This document shows, in pieces, positions 44,915 through 53,533 of a stretch of DNA of 64,000 nt. This DNA comes from Oricola sp. (GTDB lineage Bacteria > Pseudomonadota > Alphaproteobacteria > Rhizobiales > Rhizobiaceae): positions 1 to 64,000 of the forward strand of contig NZ_JALEGV010000011.1 of assembly GCF_022763245.1 (NCBI RefSeq), read 5' to 3'. Every line of letters begins with the position of its first letter. Position 1 is the stretch's first letter. Under the pieces are notes generated by a model, which had not been told where the DNA came from, made no database searches, and saw only the letters and a program-made list of their open reading frames with translations. A program made the translations under genes and the position numbers.

Positions 44915-45391
44915 CTAATCCAAATATTCCGGGAGGGCGCGTGCACTTGGGCCGTTTTTACCGTCTCCAAGCAATGCGGCCAACGCCGATTCGTTTCGAA
45001 CAAGATCGGCAAGGGTGTAGCTGTCGAACACGCGCAGATAGGCTTCCAGCGCCTCGGCCGCGATGGCTTTCAGGCGGCATGCCGGCGAGATCAGGCAAGC
45101 CCCGCCGTCGCGCTGCAGGCACTCGACCACACTGAAGTCCTCCTCCATCCGGCGGATGACGCTGCCGATGTTGATGTCCGTCGCCGGGATCGCGAGACTG
45201 ATCCCTCCCGAGCGACCGCGCACGGCGTGAACCAGCTCCATTTTTCGGAGATTGTAAGCGACTTTGAGAAGGTGGTTGCGTGAGAGGCCGAAGGTTTCGG
45301 CGACGTCATTGACCGTATGAGGGCGTCCCTTGAAGACCGCAAGATGAATCAACATTCGAAGCGCGTAATCGGTGTGCGCCGTCATCCGCAT
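44915..45391 (-). CDS. nsrR: Rrf2-family NO-sensing repressor NsrR
   Basis: 158 residues, starting MRMTAHTDYALRMLIHLAVF. HTH: VNDVAETFGLSRNHLLKVAYNLRK. Three Cys in VECLQRDGGACLISPACRLK form the Fe-S cluster site. NsrR releases DNA on reaction of the cluster with NO. It is convergent with the Crp/Fnr gene and lies next to the globin gene, which carries an NsrR-like site. Confidence 0.88.
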   Translation of the reverse strand: MRMTAHTDYALRMLIHLAVFKGRPHTVNDVAETFGLSRNHLLKVAYNLRKMELVHAVRGRSGGISLAIPATDINIGSVIRRMEEDFSVVECLQRDGGACLISPACRLKAIAAEALEAYLRVFDSYTLADLVRNESALAALLGDGKNGPSARALPEYLD

Positions 45392-45442
45392 CCAGGTCGC
45401 CTCCCTGGATCGTCGAAACCTATTTCGGCTTGGCGTTTCACA

Positions 45443-45886
45443 TTACGCAAACCGGCTGCCTTGTTGATTAGAAGGCAAGCGATAGAACATTGCGTATTGT
45501 AGGCTTCTGGCAATCGTTTCAGCCTTTTCGTTGAACACGGCTGCGACGTTCTCCGTGCACAGGTCACTGGTCGTCTGCGCGAAGATGCCGAGCCACGTGC
45601 GGAAATCCTCTTCGGTTACGTCGGCGAGTTTCAGATGGGCGGGCACGGGTCGTCCCTGATAGTTGGACGTCTTAAGGATGACCGAACTCCAGAACTCCGT
45701 CATCTTTTCCAGATGCGGCTCCCAGTCACCCGTAATCTCGCGCGCGAAAATCGGGCCAAGACGGGGATTCGCACGCACGCGGCGGTAGAATTCCCTGACA
45801 AGGCCGCTGATGAACTCGCGGTCTACGCCCTCACACTCGGGCTGCTTGTCTTGCGCCGGACGAACCCGGTCGATTTCCGCACTCAT
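45443..45886 (-). CDS. group III truncated haemoglobin
   Basis: 147 residues. Pattern EFYRRVRANPRLGPIFAREI, then WEPHLEKMTEFWSSVILKTSNYQGRPVPAHLKL, with proximal His in PAHLKL, is the group III (2/2) globin. Likely role: binding or detoxifying NO under low oxygen. An NsrR-like palindrome sits 15 bases upstream, so it probably responds to NO. Confidence 0.9.
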   Translation of the reverse strand: MSAEIDRVRPAQDKQPECEGVDREFISGLVREFYRRVRANPRLGPIFAREITGDWEPHLEKMTEFWSSVILKTSNYQGRPVPAHLKLADVTEEDFRTWLGIFAQTTSDLCTENVAAVFNEKAETIARSLQYAMFYRLPSNQQGSRFA

Positions 45887-45900
45887 GGATGCAATCCTTA

Positions 45901-45923
45901 AAGTAGCATTCTAAATACCACTT
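45901..45923. promoter_or_regulatory. NsrR-type palindrome upstream of the globin gene
   Basis: The 23-bp site reads AAGTAGCATT, then three bases, then AATACCACTT: arms match in 8 of 10 positions when one is reversed. It resembles the NsrR consensus AAG-x2-G-x-ATTT ... AAT-x-C-x2-CTT. Fifteen bases separate it from the globin ATG, so binding would block transcription or initiation. Confidence 0.7.
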
Positions 45924-45962
45924 AGATCAGACCGCGCTTAATGGCAATGGTATTCGCCGGGA

Positions 45963-46799
45963 TTAGGAAACAGCCCGTCTCAGGCCATCAACCATCGGAT
46001 CGACCAGCGACTTGCTACGATCTTCCCTGACAAGCACCCATGCCGGCAATTCGAAGACAGGCGCGTCCGGCAGGACAAACAACCTCCCTTCGGCGATGCG
46101 GCTTCGCGCCAGGCGCTCGGGGAAATAGCCGCATCCGCCGTTTTTCTCCAGGCACTGCAAGCCGAGCCAACCGATATTGACCGTGACAGCAGGCCCGGGG
46201 AACTCGGGAAAGCTCGCGCTGAACTGGTTGTCGAACTCGGGACCCCAATCCACGTGAATATAGGCCTCCGGCCGCATATCGAGATCGCGATCGGAAGTGA
46301 CCATCACAAGCCGCTCGGTGAGAAACGGAACAACGGAGAGATTCGGGCGGCGCTGCGGCGTGAACATAATGCCGACGTCGATCCGGCCCTCGACCAGCCC
46401 CTGCATCAGTTCCGCTTCGAAACCGATCTCGGCGCGAAAGGACACCTCCGGATAGGCGCGCGACAGGGACGCGAACCAGTCCACCATCGCTCCGTCCCAC
46501 AGCCCCATCCTCGCACCGATAACGACCCTGCCGCGGAACTGTTTCGGAAGTCCTATATCCTGACGCGCCCGCTCCATCGTCCGGACGAGTTGTCCGGCGT
46601 ATCTCAAGAATCGACCACCCGAATTGGTCAGGACGGCGCCAGACCTGTTGCGCACGAAAAGTCGGGCTCCAAGCGTCTTCTCCAGCGCGCCGACGCGGGC
46701 ACTGACGGTCGACTGCGTGACGTGCAGCCGTTCCGCGGCAGCGACGAAACTCCCGGTATCGGCCACCGCAAGGAAGGTTCTGGCATGTTCAACGTTCAT
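45963..46799 (-). CDS. LysR-family transcriptional regulator
   Basis: 278 residues from the ATG at 46799 (MNVEHARTFLAVADTGSF); an ATG at 46811 is 4 codons longer. N-terminal winged HTH (SFVAAAERLHVTQSTVSARVGALEKTLGARLF), then the substrate-binding domain. Divergent from the 5-formyl-THF cyclo-ligase gene across about 130 bp, so it may control that operon. Effector unknown. Confidence 0.88.
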   Translation of the reverse strand: MNVEHARTFLAVADTGSFVAAAERLHVTQSTVSARVGALEKTLGARLFVRNRSGAVLTNSGGRFLRYAGQLVRTMERARQDIGLPKQFRGRVVIGARMGLWDGAMVDWFASLSRAYPEVSFRAEIGFEAELMQGLVEGRIDVGIMFTPQRRPNLSVVPFLTERLVMVTSDRDLDMRPEAYIHVDWGPEFDNQFSASFPEFPGPAVTVNIGWLGLQCLEKNGGCGYFPERLARSRIAEGRLFVLPDAPVFELPAWVLVREDRSKSLVDPMVDGLRRAVS

Positions 46800-46929
46800 C
46801 GGCCCATCCATCGTATTACCCGATATTATATCGCATTAAAATTCGCTTTTCCAATTGTTGTATGAGCGGAAGAATGGATGGCGGGAAATCCATTTCAGGA
46901 ATCTTCTGGCCAACGGAGCGAGGAAGACC

Positions 46930-47592
46930 ATGAGCCATACCACCTACTCGTCGCCCCCCTGCTTCGCCCACGAGATCGATGACGGATGGAACGGCTTCGA
47001 AGCGGTCGATCCACAAACAACGATCGACGTCGCCCGTTGGCGAAAATCGGAAAGGGAGCGGCTTATTGCAGCGCGGCTTGCCGTTCCGGCCGATCACCGC
47101 GCTGCAATAGCCCGTAAAGTCATAGATCTGCTGGACGATCTCTTAGCGGAGTTTTGCAGCCCGGTGATCAGCCTCTACTGGCCTTTCCGGGGCGAACTGG
47201 ATTTTCGCGACTGGATGGCGGCGCTTTACAAGCGCGGCGCCCGCGTGGCGCTACCCGTCGTGGTCGCGAAGGGACAACCCCTCGTGTTTCGGGAATGGCA
47301 CCCCGGATGTAGAATGGAGCGCGGAGTGTGGAACATCCCGGTTCCGGCCGACGATCGCAGGCTCACTCCCGAGATCGTGGTCTCGCCAGTTGTCGGTGCC
47401 GACCGCGCGGGATATCGCCTGGGATATGGCGGCGGCTTTTATGACCGCACACTGGCTTCGATGCCAGACTGGGTCATGACGATCGGTGTCGGCCACCCTG
47501 TCGCGGAAGTCGATACCATCTTCCCTCAACCGCACGATATCCCGATGGACTGGATAGTCCTTGGAGACAGACGCTGGAAGAAACCGGGATGA
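46930..47592 (+). CDS. 5-formyltetrahydrofolate cyclo-ligase family protein
   Basis: 220 residues from the ATG at 46930 (GGAGCGAGGAAG upstream); the longer reading from 46855 lacks a site. RRLIAARLAVPADHRAAIA near the N-terminus and the family motif RLGYGGGFYDRTL with DWIVLGD at the end. The enzyme makes 5,10-methenyl-THF from 5-formyl-THF using ATP. It is followed by two small genes with overlapping starts. Confidence 0.87.
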   Translation: MSHTTYSSPPCFAHEIDDGWNGFEAVDPQTTIDVARWRKSERERLIAARLAVPADHRAAIARKVIDLLDDLLAEFCSPVISLYWPFRGELDFRDWMAALYKRGARVALPVVVAKGQPLVFREWHPGCRMERGVWNIPVPADDRRLTPEIVVSPVVGADRAGYRLGYGGGFYDRTLASMPDWVMTIGVGHPVAEVDTIFPQPHDIPMDWIVLGDRRWKKPG

Positions 47593-48023
47593 ACGGATTA
47601 CGCATAAAGCGCGCCTATCGCGCCGCACGCGTCTCGGACGGGTCACGAATCCCTGTCGACCGCGTATGGCCCCGCGGGATGACGCGCGACCGTTTGCGGA
47701 TTGCCAGGTGGCCGAAAGATATCGCGCCGAGCGCAGACCTTCGGCGGTGGTTCGACCATGATCCCGCGAAATGGGACGGCTTTCGCGCAGCCTATTTCCG
47801 GGAACTGGACAACAAGCATTCCGAGGTCACGAGAATCCTCCGCCTGCTCGAAGATGGACCGGTGACACTCATATACGGAGCAAAGGACGAAGCCCTGAAC
47901 AATGCTGCGGCGCTCAAGGAGTATCTCGAGGGTGAATTGAGCGAGCATGACCGTGCCGCGTCGAAGCGTTCCGGACATCCCGAATATTTTCTGCGTCCCG
48001 GAGCGAATGGAGGCGGCAAATGA
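47589..48023 (+). CDS. DUF488 domain protein
   Basis: 144 residues. The block VDRVWPRGMTRDRLRIARWPKDIAPSADLRRWFDHDPAKWDGFRAAYFREL is the DUF488 signature, with YGAKDEALNNAAALKEYL later. Members are of unknown function. It overlaps the cyclo-ligase gene by four bases (ATGA). Confidence 0.85.
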   Translation: MNGLRIKRAYRAARVSDGSRIPVDRVWPRGMTRDRLRIARWPKDIAPSADLRRWFDHDPAKWDGFRAAYFRELDNKHSEVTRILRLLEDGPVTLIYGAKDEALNNAAALKEYLEGELSEHDRAASKRSGHPEYFLRPGANGGGK

Positions 48024-48235
48024 GACAGGCCCCAAAAGCGCTGAGCCAAGGCGAGATGACACTCACAACGGGCTTGGCTGCTACGATAATCGGAATTGTT
48101 TTCTACTGTATTGGTCAGGCGTTCGGCGCGGACGGCAATTCCGTTATCCTGGCGCCCGAAACCGGCGCCGGCATCATGGCGACAGGGATTCTGATCTCGC
48201 TGAAGGGTGCCGTGACGCTATCGCTGGAAATATAG
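48020..48235 (+). CDS. small membrane protein (71 aa)
   Basis: 71 residues, beginning MRQAPKALSQGEMTLTTGLA, with two hydrophobic helices (about 15-35 and 47-68) joined by a short loop. Overlaps the DUF488 gene by four bases (ATGA). No family recognised. Third gene of the cyclo-ligase operon and the last chromosomal gene before the phage segment. Confidence 0.6.
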   Translation: MRQAPKALSQGEMTLTTGLAATIIGIVFYCIGQAFGADGNSVILAPETGAGIMATGILISLKGAVTLSLEI

Positions 48236-48494
48236 AGGTCACTAAACGACATCACCTCCGACAAACGCATGAGCCTCATCAAGGACTCTCATGGGAACTG
48301 TCGAGGCTCCTCTGTCGATTATTGCCCTCAAGTTTATTGGCTATGCTGGGGTTGTTTTCAGCTGCCGAAAACAGATCGGGTCGGAGCGTTCTGTTTTGGG
48401 TACTCCGGACCTGTCGCCTATTTCTTCGAGTCCAAATTGGCACCGATCGACAGGTGTTTGGCAGGCGTTATCGATCCGACACAGATACAGAAAT

Positions 48495-49919
48495 CTACCC
48501 CCACGTCACCTTAATCTCCGTGGCCGGCAAATGACGAAGATGGTCCCGCACCCAACGCAGAAACTGCGACACGCTATCGACCTGATCATCGTGCTTGCTA
48601 TGGGGAAATGCCATCAGTTCGTTGATAAAATCCGCCAGCCAAGGCGCTTCCTTCGGGAGGAACACCTGGCCATTTTCGAGCAACGGCGTGACGGTCGACA
48701 TGCGCGTTTCCTTATCGCCCTCGGGCTCGATCGGGATCGGGTAAACCCCGGCGCCCGCATCCTGTAAGTCCTGGATCAGGCTCGTACCGGAACCCTTGTC
48801 TTCGATGAGGACGTGATCGGCCTTATGAAGTTTCGCCAGTTCAATCGCGCGGGCGCGGAGCGCATGATACTCCAATTTTTCGCGGTAGACATTGGAGAGA
48901 TAAAAGCGGTCTCCCTTCACGAGCCAAGTGGTGCAGACGGAATAGTCGTTGTGATCACCGGCTTTGAGCGCCGTATCCCAGCTTTGGACGATGCGGTCGC
49001 CATCCTCGTAGGTCAGCACACCATTATAGGTCTGCAGCCATTTACGCTTGATCATGTTGCCGTCGGACGGAACAGGCCGTTGAAGATAGACAGCCGAAAA
49101 TGCCTGGCTGCCGTGTTCACGCTTCAAGCGTTCGAGGTCTTCCAGCGTCCAAAGGCCAGGATGCAGGATTTCACCGGCTTTCCAGTGATAGGTCTGGTTG
49201 GGAGCGATTGGCACGACTTGATCGGCCTGAGCGATTGCCGGGAGATCGAGATGCGGCCACTGGGCCTGATCAAGCAGGAACCCCGCCAGATCGTCCTCAT
49301 GCAGGCGCTGCATGGCGAGGATGATTGTTCCCTTGGATTGGACGTCAAGGCGCGAAGGCAGCGACTCCCGATACCAGGCGATGACCGAATTTCGCACGGA
49401 TTCCGACGCCGCATCGGATGCTTTCATCGGATCATCGATGATGATCACGTCACCACCGCGTCCGGTTAGAGTGCCGCCGATCGAGGTCGCAAATCGCCCT
49501 CCTCCTTTGGTCGTCACCAGTTCGAACTTGGTATCGGATTGGATCTTCATTTTCGGGAAGAGGAAACGGTACCAGGAAGACGTGACGACCTTGCGGAATT
49601 GACGCGAGAGAAGTTCCGCGAGTTCGGCGGAATAGCTCACGCAGACGAAACGCTGCCCCGGATCCCGGCCAAGCCGCCAAGCGACATAGGCGACTGATAT
49701 GGTGATGGACTTCAGGCTTCGCGGCGGAAGGGTCACGATCAGCCGGTTCAACCGGCCGGCCGCGCTTTCCTCCAAATAATGGACGATGGCGCGCATGTGC
49801 CAATTGTCGAGATACTCCCGCCCCGGATTGATTTCCTTAAAAGCACAGATCGTGAAGGCCAGGAGATCTTCGCGCAGGAAGTGATTCAGAAGCTTCTTGT
49901 CGGTGATCTGCTCGTTCAT
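48495..49919 (-). CDS. phage terminase large subunit
   Basis: 474 residues. ATPase part: LIVTLPPRSLKSITISVAYVAWRLG (Walker A-like) with DVIIIDDPMKASDA (Walker B). C-terminal nuclease part: IVQSWDTALKAGDHNDYSVCTTW and HADHVLIEDKGSGTSLIQDL, with the Asp residues of the RNase H-like site. It packages DNA into capsids. Here it is the last phage gene before chromosomal genes, with no portal or head genes after it, so the late operon is cut. Confidence 0.9.
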   Translation of the reverse strand: MNEQITDKKLLNHFLREDLLAFTICAFKEINPGREYLDNWHMRAIVHYLEESAAGRLNRLIVTLPPRSLKSITISVAYVAWRLGRDPGQRFVCVSYSAELAELLSRQFRKVVTSSWYRFLFPKMKIQSDTKFELVTTKGGGRFATSIGGTLTGRGGDVIIIDDPMKASDAASESVRNSVIAWYRESLPSRLDVQSKGTIILAMQRLHEDDLAGFLLDQAQWPHLDLPAIAQADQVVPIAPNQTYHWKAGEILHPGLWTLEDLERLKREHGSQAFSAVYLQRPVPSDGNMIKRKWLQTYNGVLTYEDGDRIVQSWDTALKAGDHNDYSVCTTWLVKGDRFYLSNVYREKLEYHALRARAIELAKLHKADHVLIEDKGSGTSLIQDLQDAGAGVYPIPIEPEGDKETRMSTVTPLLENGQVFLPKEAPWLADFINELMAFPHSKHDDQVDSVSQFLRWVRDHLRHLPATEIKVTWG

Positions 49920-50524
49920 TTTCGATTCCTAAGCTTGTCGAGGACAGAGGGCTGCTGCGGTTGCTTCACGACCGGCTCATCGCGTTGGATCACGGGCTCC
50001 GCGGGCGGAGCCGGTTCCGCCGACGGCGGGGCAGTGACCGTATTCGGCTCGGAAGGTTCTTCGCGCTCATCCGGTGCCGTGTGGCGCTGTACGAAGCGCT
50101 CAAGCGCGATATTCAAAATATCGGCTTCCTCCAGATCCAGCTCGCCATTCTCCTGAACGCCGACCTCGTCGGCGAGGTATTTGCCGATCGCCTGGAGCAT
50201 CAGACCGACAGATTTCGTGTCTCCCCCAGCCGCTTTTCCGGCTAGGTTCTCCAGCATGATTTCTTGTGTCGACAGGGCGACGACCTTGTCGCCGCGTTTG
50301 ACCTTGCGACGCGTCATCAGCGTTCTTTCCAGATCGGTTCGAAAGTCGCGTCGGCCTTTCGGACGGCCTTTCCGGTTGCCCGAATTGCCTTTCTGGAAGC
50401 GGGTTTGTACCGGCGGCTTCTTGTAGCCGACCTCGTATACGGGGCCCTCGCCGCCGCCACCGGCGTCCGTATCGGCGACACCGTCATCATCTTCTATTCC
50501 GCGATTAGCGTCGTCACCAGACAT
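49916..50524 (-). CDS. DUF5681 domain phage protein
   Basis: 202 residues. The block VGYKKPPVQTRFQKGNSGNRKGRPKG is the DUF5681 signature. The N-terminus is acidic and Gly-rich, the C-terminus Pro/Glu-rich. These proteins lie just upstream of the large terminase in many phages and prophages and may be small-terminase-like. It overlaps both neighbours. Confidence 0.85.
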   Translation of the reverse strand: MSGDDANRGIEDDDGVADTDAGGGGEGPVYEVGYKKPPVQTRFQKGNSGNRKGRPKGRRDFRTDLERTLMTRRKVKRGDKVVALSTQEIMLENLAGKAAGGDTKSVGLMLQAIGKYLADEVGVQENGELDLEEADILNIALERFVQRHTAPDEREEPSEPNTVTAPPSAEPAPPAEPVIQRDEPVVKQPQQPSVLDKLRNRK

Positions 50525-51893
50525 CGGCCTGCTCCAGCGTTGCTTCGATTTGCTGTCGTTTGGTTTCTCGCCGTGCTCGTACTTCCGCGAATGTCTCGCC
50601 CGTGTCGGAGAGCACGGCGTCGAGGCCGCAGACTTTCTTGAGCCGGGTCAGAATGACGTCGCAGTAGAGCGGATCGATTTCGATGCCGTAGCCGCGTCGG
50701 CCGGTGCGCTCAGCTGCGATCAGAGTCGTGCCAGACCCAGCAAAGGGATCGAGGATGATCCCACCCCGGTTTGAGCAATCGAGGATTGCGTCGGCGATCA
50801 TCGCGACCGGCTTGACTGTCGGGTGCATGGCCAATGCGTCATCACGGCCATGGCCGAACGAATTTACGCCGGCATAGTCCCACAGATTTGTCCGATTTCG
50901 GCCGTTGCGCCCCAACTGCACATTATTGATGTGTTTGGCCTTGCCCGCCTTGTAGACAAAGATCAGTTCGTGACGGGAACGATAGAGGGAGCCCATCCCG
51001 CCATTTGTCTTCGCCCAAACGCACATGTTCTTGAGTTCGGTATAGACGTCTTTGCCGGCGGTCATGATGTCGAAGGCATGCCGCCAATCCATGCAGATGA
51101 AATGGATCGCGCCATCGACCGAGGCTCGGACCATCTGCCTCATGACAAGGCCGAGGAAGGCAATGAATGCCTCCGCTGTCATCTCGCCAGAGGCTTCATA
51201 GAACTCGCGGTGTTTGACCTTGCCCTTGCCACTAACATGACCGTCGACGGAGACATTATAGGGCGGGTCGGTGAACACCGCCTGGGCGGCCTCTCCGTCC
51301 ATTAGATCATCATACGTTTCGGGTTGCTTGGAATCACCGCATATCAGCCGATGGCGGCCCACGATCCAAACATCACCAAGCCGCGTCACCGGCTCTGTAT
51401 CCGTCAAATCAGGAACCGCATCGGCTTCATCCGGGCCGGCCGTGGCTATTTCGGCGTCGGCTGCCTCCTGCAGAATGAGATCGACTTCGACGAGCTGGAA
51501 ACCGGTATCCGTGACCTCCAGATCGAAGTCGTCAGCAAGTTCGATGATTTCCTGCAGCTCGATCGCCAATTGCGCGCGGTCCCAACCGGCATTTTCGGCA
51601 AGGCGATTATCGGTGAGCATGTAGAGCTTGATCTGCGCGTCGTTCATATCGGTCCGACGCAATATCGGGACGGTCTCGAGGCCAAGGCGTTTTGCTGCCT
51701 CATACCGACAGTGTCCGGCGATGATCTGATTGCTTCCATCCACCAGGATCGGGAACGTCATCCCGAATTTGCGAATGCTTTCCGCCACCGCGTCGATATC
51801 CGCATTCGTATGGGTTCGCGCGTTATTGGCGCGCGGGTTCAAATCGCAAAGCATCGCCTCTTCAAGCGTCGGCCAACGGTTCGACAGTGCCAT
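50514..51893 (-). CDS. ParB domain-DNA methyltransferase fusion (beta-class amino-MTase)
   Basis: 459 residues. ParB/Srx-like domain at about 15-100 (RTHTNADIDAVAESIRKFGM, AGHCRYEAAKRLGLETVP). Methyltransferase follows: DPPYNVSVDG (motif IV, about 212) and then DPFAGSGTTLIAAERTGRRGYG (motif I, about 372), the beta-type order. It makes N6-methyladenine or N4-methylcytosine and is a common phage modification enzyme. No restriction partner is present. Overlaps DUF5681 by 11 bases. Confidence 0.9.
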   Translation of the reverse strand: MALSNRWPTLEEAMLCDLNPRANNARTHTNADIDAVAESIRKFGMTFPILVDGSNQIIAGHCRYEAAKRLGLETVPILRRTDMNDAQIKLYMLTDNRLAENAGWDRAQLAIELQEIIELADDFDLEVTDTGFQLVEVDLILQEAADAEIATAGPDEADAVPDLTDTEPVTRLGDVWIVGRHRLICGDSKQPETYDDLMDGEAAQAVFTDPPYNVSVDGHVSGKGKVKHREFYEASGEMTAEAFIAFLGLVMRQMVRASVDGAIHFICMDWRHAFDIMTAGKDVYTELKNMCVWAKTNGGMGSLYRSRHELIFVYKAGKAKHINNVQLGRNGRNRTNLWDYAGVNSFGHGRDDALAMHPTVKPVAMIADAILDCSNRGGIILDPFAGSGTTLIAAERTGRRGYGIEIDPLYCDVILTRLKKVCGLDAVLSDTGETFAEVRARRETKRQQIEATLEQADVW

Positions 51894-51922
51894 GGTCTAT
51901 ACTCCTTCACAGACTGACTTGG

Positions 51923-51997
51923 GTCTGTATTTAATCCATCGAGAAATCCCATACAGGACGCAGATGCATATTACAAACCCTTTTCAGTCTGTATTTA
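51923..51997. repeat. direct repeats GTCTGTATTTA upstream of the methyltransferase
   Basis: GTCTGTATTTA occurs at 51923-51933 and 51987-51997, 64 bp apart, with an inverted CCTGTAT near 51951. They lie between the methyltransferase gene and the divergent DUF2726 gene. This is a plausible operator cluster for a phage regulator. Confidence 0.4.
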
Positions 51998-52132
51998 TTT
52001 TTCTGTTGCGGTGGCTGTAAGCCAGTCAGCGAAGCCCCGGCCCTTCGCGGATAGATCGAATGCAAAAGCTTCGTTTAAGGAATTTCACGAGGCAGTCGCC
52101 TAAACTGCCGGCTATTGAATAGGGACAGCGCA

Positions 52133-52801
52133 GTGGTCCAAAGCCCCGAAACGCTCATTGTTGTTCTCGTCCTCGGCGCAATCATCGGTATGGCGATCGA
52201 GCGCTTCCGTTCGAAGTTGCGCCGCCAAGCCTGGCGCGAGAAGAACAACTGGCGTCCGCGTTACAATCGCGGTCACCGGCAACGTGACATGCAACCACAG
52301 GCCCCGGCCCCGGATGCAGCACTTCCAAAAGCAGTCGATGCTGCAGATCAGTTGCGGATTGTCATGGGCGCCGACTTCGAGCCCCAGGCTATTCTCAACA
52401 AGAGCGAAGCGCGGGTCTTCAAGGAACTCGACCTGATGGTCATCGGCCGCAATCCTGGATGGCAGGTCATGGCGCAGGTGTCTTTGGGAGAGATACTCTA
52501 TTGCAATGACCCAAAGGCCTATAGCTGCGTCAACTCGAAGCGGGTCGACCTGCTCCTAATGGACGAAGACTGCCAGCCGCGTCATGCCATCGAATACCAG
52601 GGCGGTGCGCACAACCAGGGAACCGCTGCCGCGCGAGACGCAATCAAGAAGGAAGCGCTCCGGCGCGCGGGTATCGGCTACCATGAGGTGATCGGAGGCC
52701 AAACCACACCGTCGGAACTCAAGCGTCTCGTCGAGCGGCTCGTCCCTAGCACGGATCAGCCGCAGGACATCATCGCGCAACTCTCCGGTCAGGGCGGATG
52801 A
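52133..52801 (+). CDS. DUF2726 domain protein with N-terminal membrane helix
   Basis: 222 residues from a GTG at 52133 with AGGGA upstream; a TTG at 52115 is the alternative. N-terminal hydrophobic helix (ETLIVVLVLGAIIGMAIERF), then a DUF2726 domain: residues LLMDEDCQPRHAIEYQGGAH and AARDAIKKEALRRAGI are the nuclease-like core (D...ExQGG...K) of this family. Role unknown; possibly a membrane-bound nuclease. It diverges from the methyltransferase gene and converges with the next gene. Confidence 0.78.
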   Translation: MVQSPETLIVVLVLGAIIGMAIERFRSKLRRQAWREKNNWRPRYNRGHRQRDMQPQAPAPDAALPKAVDAADQLRIVMGADFEPQAILNKSEARVFKELDLMVIGRNPGWQVMAQVSLGEILYCNDPKAYSCVNSKRVDLLLMDEDCQPRHAIEYQGGAHNQGTAAARDAIKKEALRRAGIGYHEVIGGQTTPSELKRLVERLVPSTDQPQDIIAQLSGQGG

Positions 52802-52807
52802 GCCCGA

Positions 52808-53533
52808 TTAGGTCGCAGCGGCTTTCTTGCGCCCGCGACGGATCGGTTGGGAATTTTGCAGCGTGGATGTAACCCGCTGCGCGAGATAGGCCAGTTCGAC
52901 AACTGTCATCGAGCGGAACGTTCGCAGGCTCAGTCCACCAATCGTCTCCTGAAGCGCCGAAATACCATCCACCATCATGAATACCGGCGCCCGCTTTTTC
53001 TTCGCGGTCTTACCTTTGAACTCGAAATCGATCTCCTCGAGTTCGGCCGACTTGATCAAAAGATAGATCCGAGGGTCTCGATAAACGATATCGTCGACTA
53101 TGATCTTCGGTAGGCGGGGATATTGATCCGGCAATAGGGGATTGTCTGGATCGATTACATAGGAAAAGAAACTGCGCTTCAGCAGCGTGTCGAGGTCACT
53201 GCGAAGGTAATAGACGAGCTCCACTGCCTCGCGCTGCTTGAACCCGAGCGCCAGAAATTCCAGCGCGACCGCCATGCGGAAAACGTCCTTCGTTTCGAAA
53301 GCAAGTGCGCCGCCTTCGGTTTCCGGAGCGGGCGCGAAAGCGTACTCCGCTATCGTTGCACCGTTTGCAGCTTCGAAGCCTCCCGTGCGATCGATTTCCA
53401 GGAGCCGCCTGATCCGCGTCCGGAACGCGGACCCGCCTTCGCCCGACAGATCTTTTACATTCTTGTCGAACGGCGCAAACGTTCGCCACAGAGCGTTTTC
53501 GATTTGCCCTCGCCCATATGTTTGGTTGGTCAT
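52808..53533 (-). CDS. hypothetical phage or island protein (241 aa)
   Basis: Start ATG at 53533 (MTNQTYGRGQIENALWRTFA). Helical, ends in a basic tail (PIRRGRKKAAAT). The part GFKQREAVELVYYLRSDLDT resembles an HTH but is not diagnostic. Its stop lies six bases from the DUF2726 stop, convergent. Family not recognised. Confidence 0.55.
   Translation of the reverse strand: MTNQTYGRGQIENALWRTFAPFDKNVKDLSGEGGSAFRTRIRRLLEIDRTGGFEAANGATIAEYAFAPAPETEGGALAFETKDVFRMAVALEFLALGFKQREAVELVYYLRSDLDTLLKRSFFSYVIDPDNPLLPDQYPRLPKIIVDDIVYRDPRIYLLIKSAELEEIDFEFKGKTAKKKRAPVFMMVDGISALQETIGGLSLRTFRSMTVVELAYLAQRVTSTLQNSQPIRRGRKKAAAT

Noticed and set aside
48236-48494. Possible short gene between the small membrane protein and the terminase
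   Set aside because: Only short frames without a ribosome site or motif; treated as intergenic DNA.
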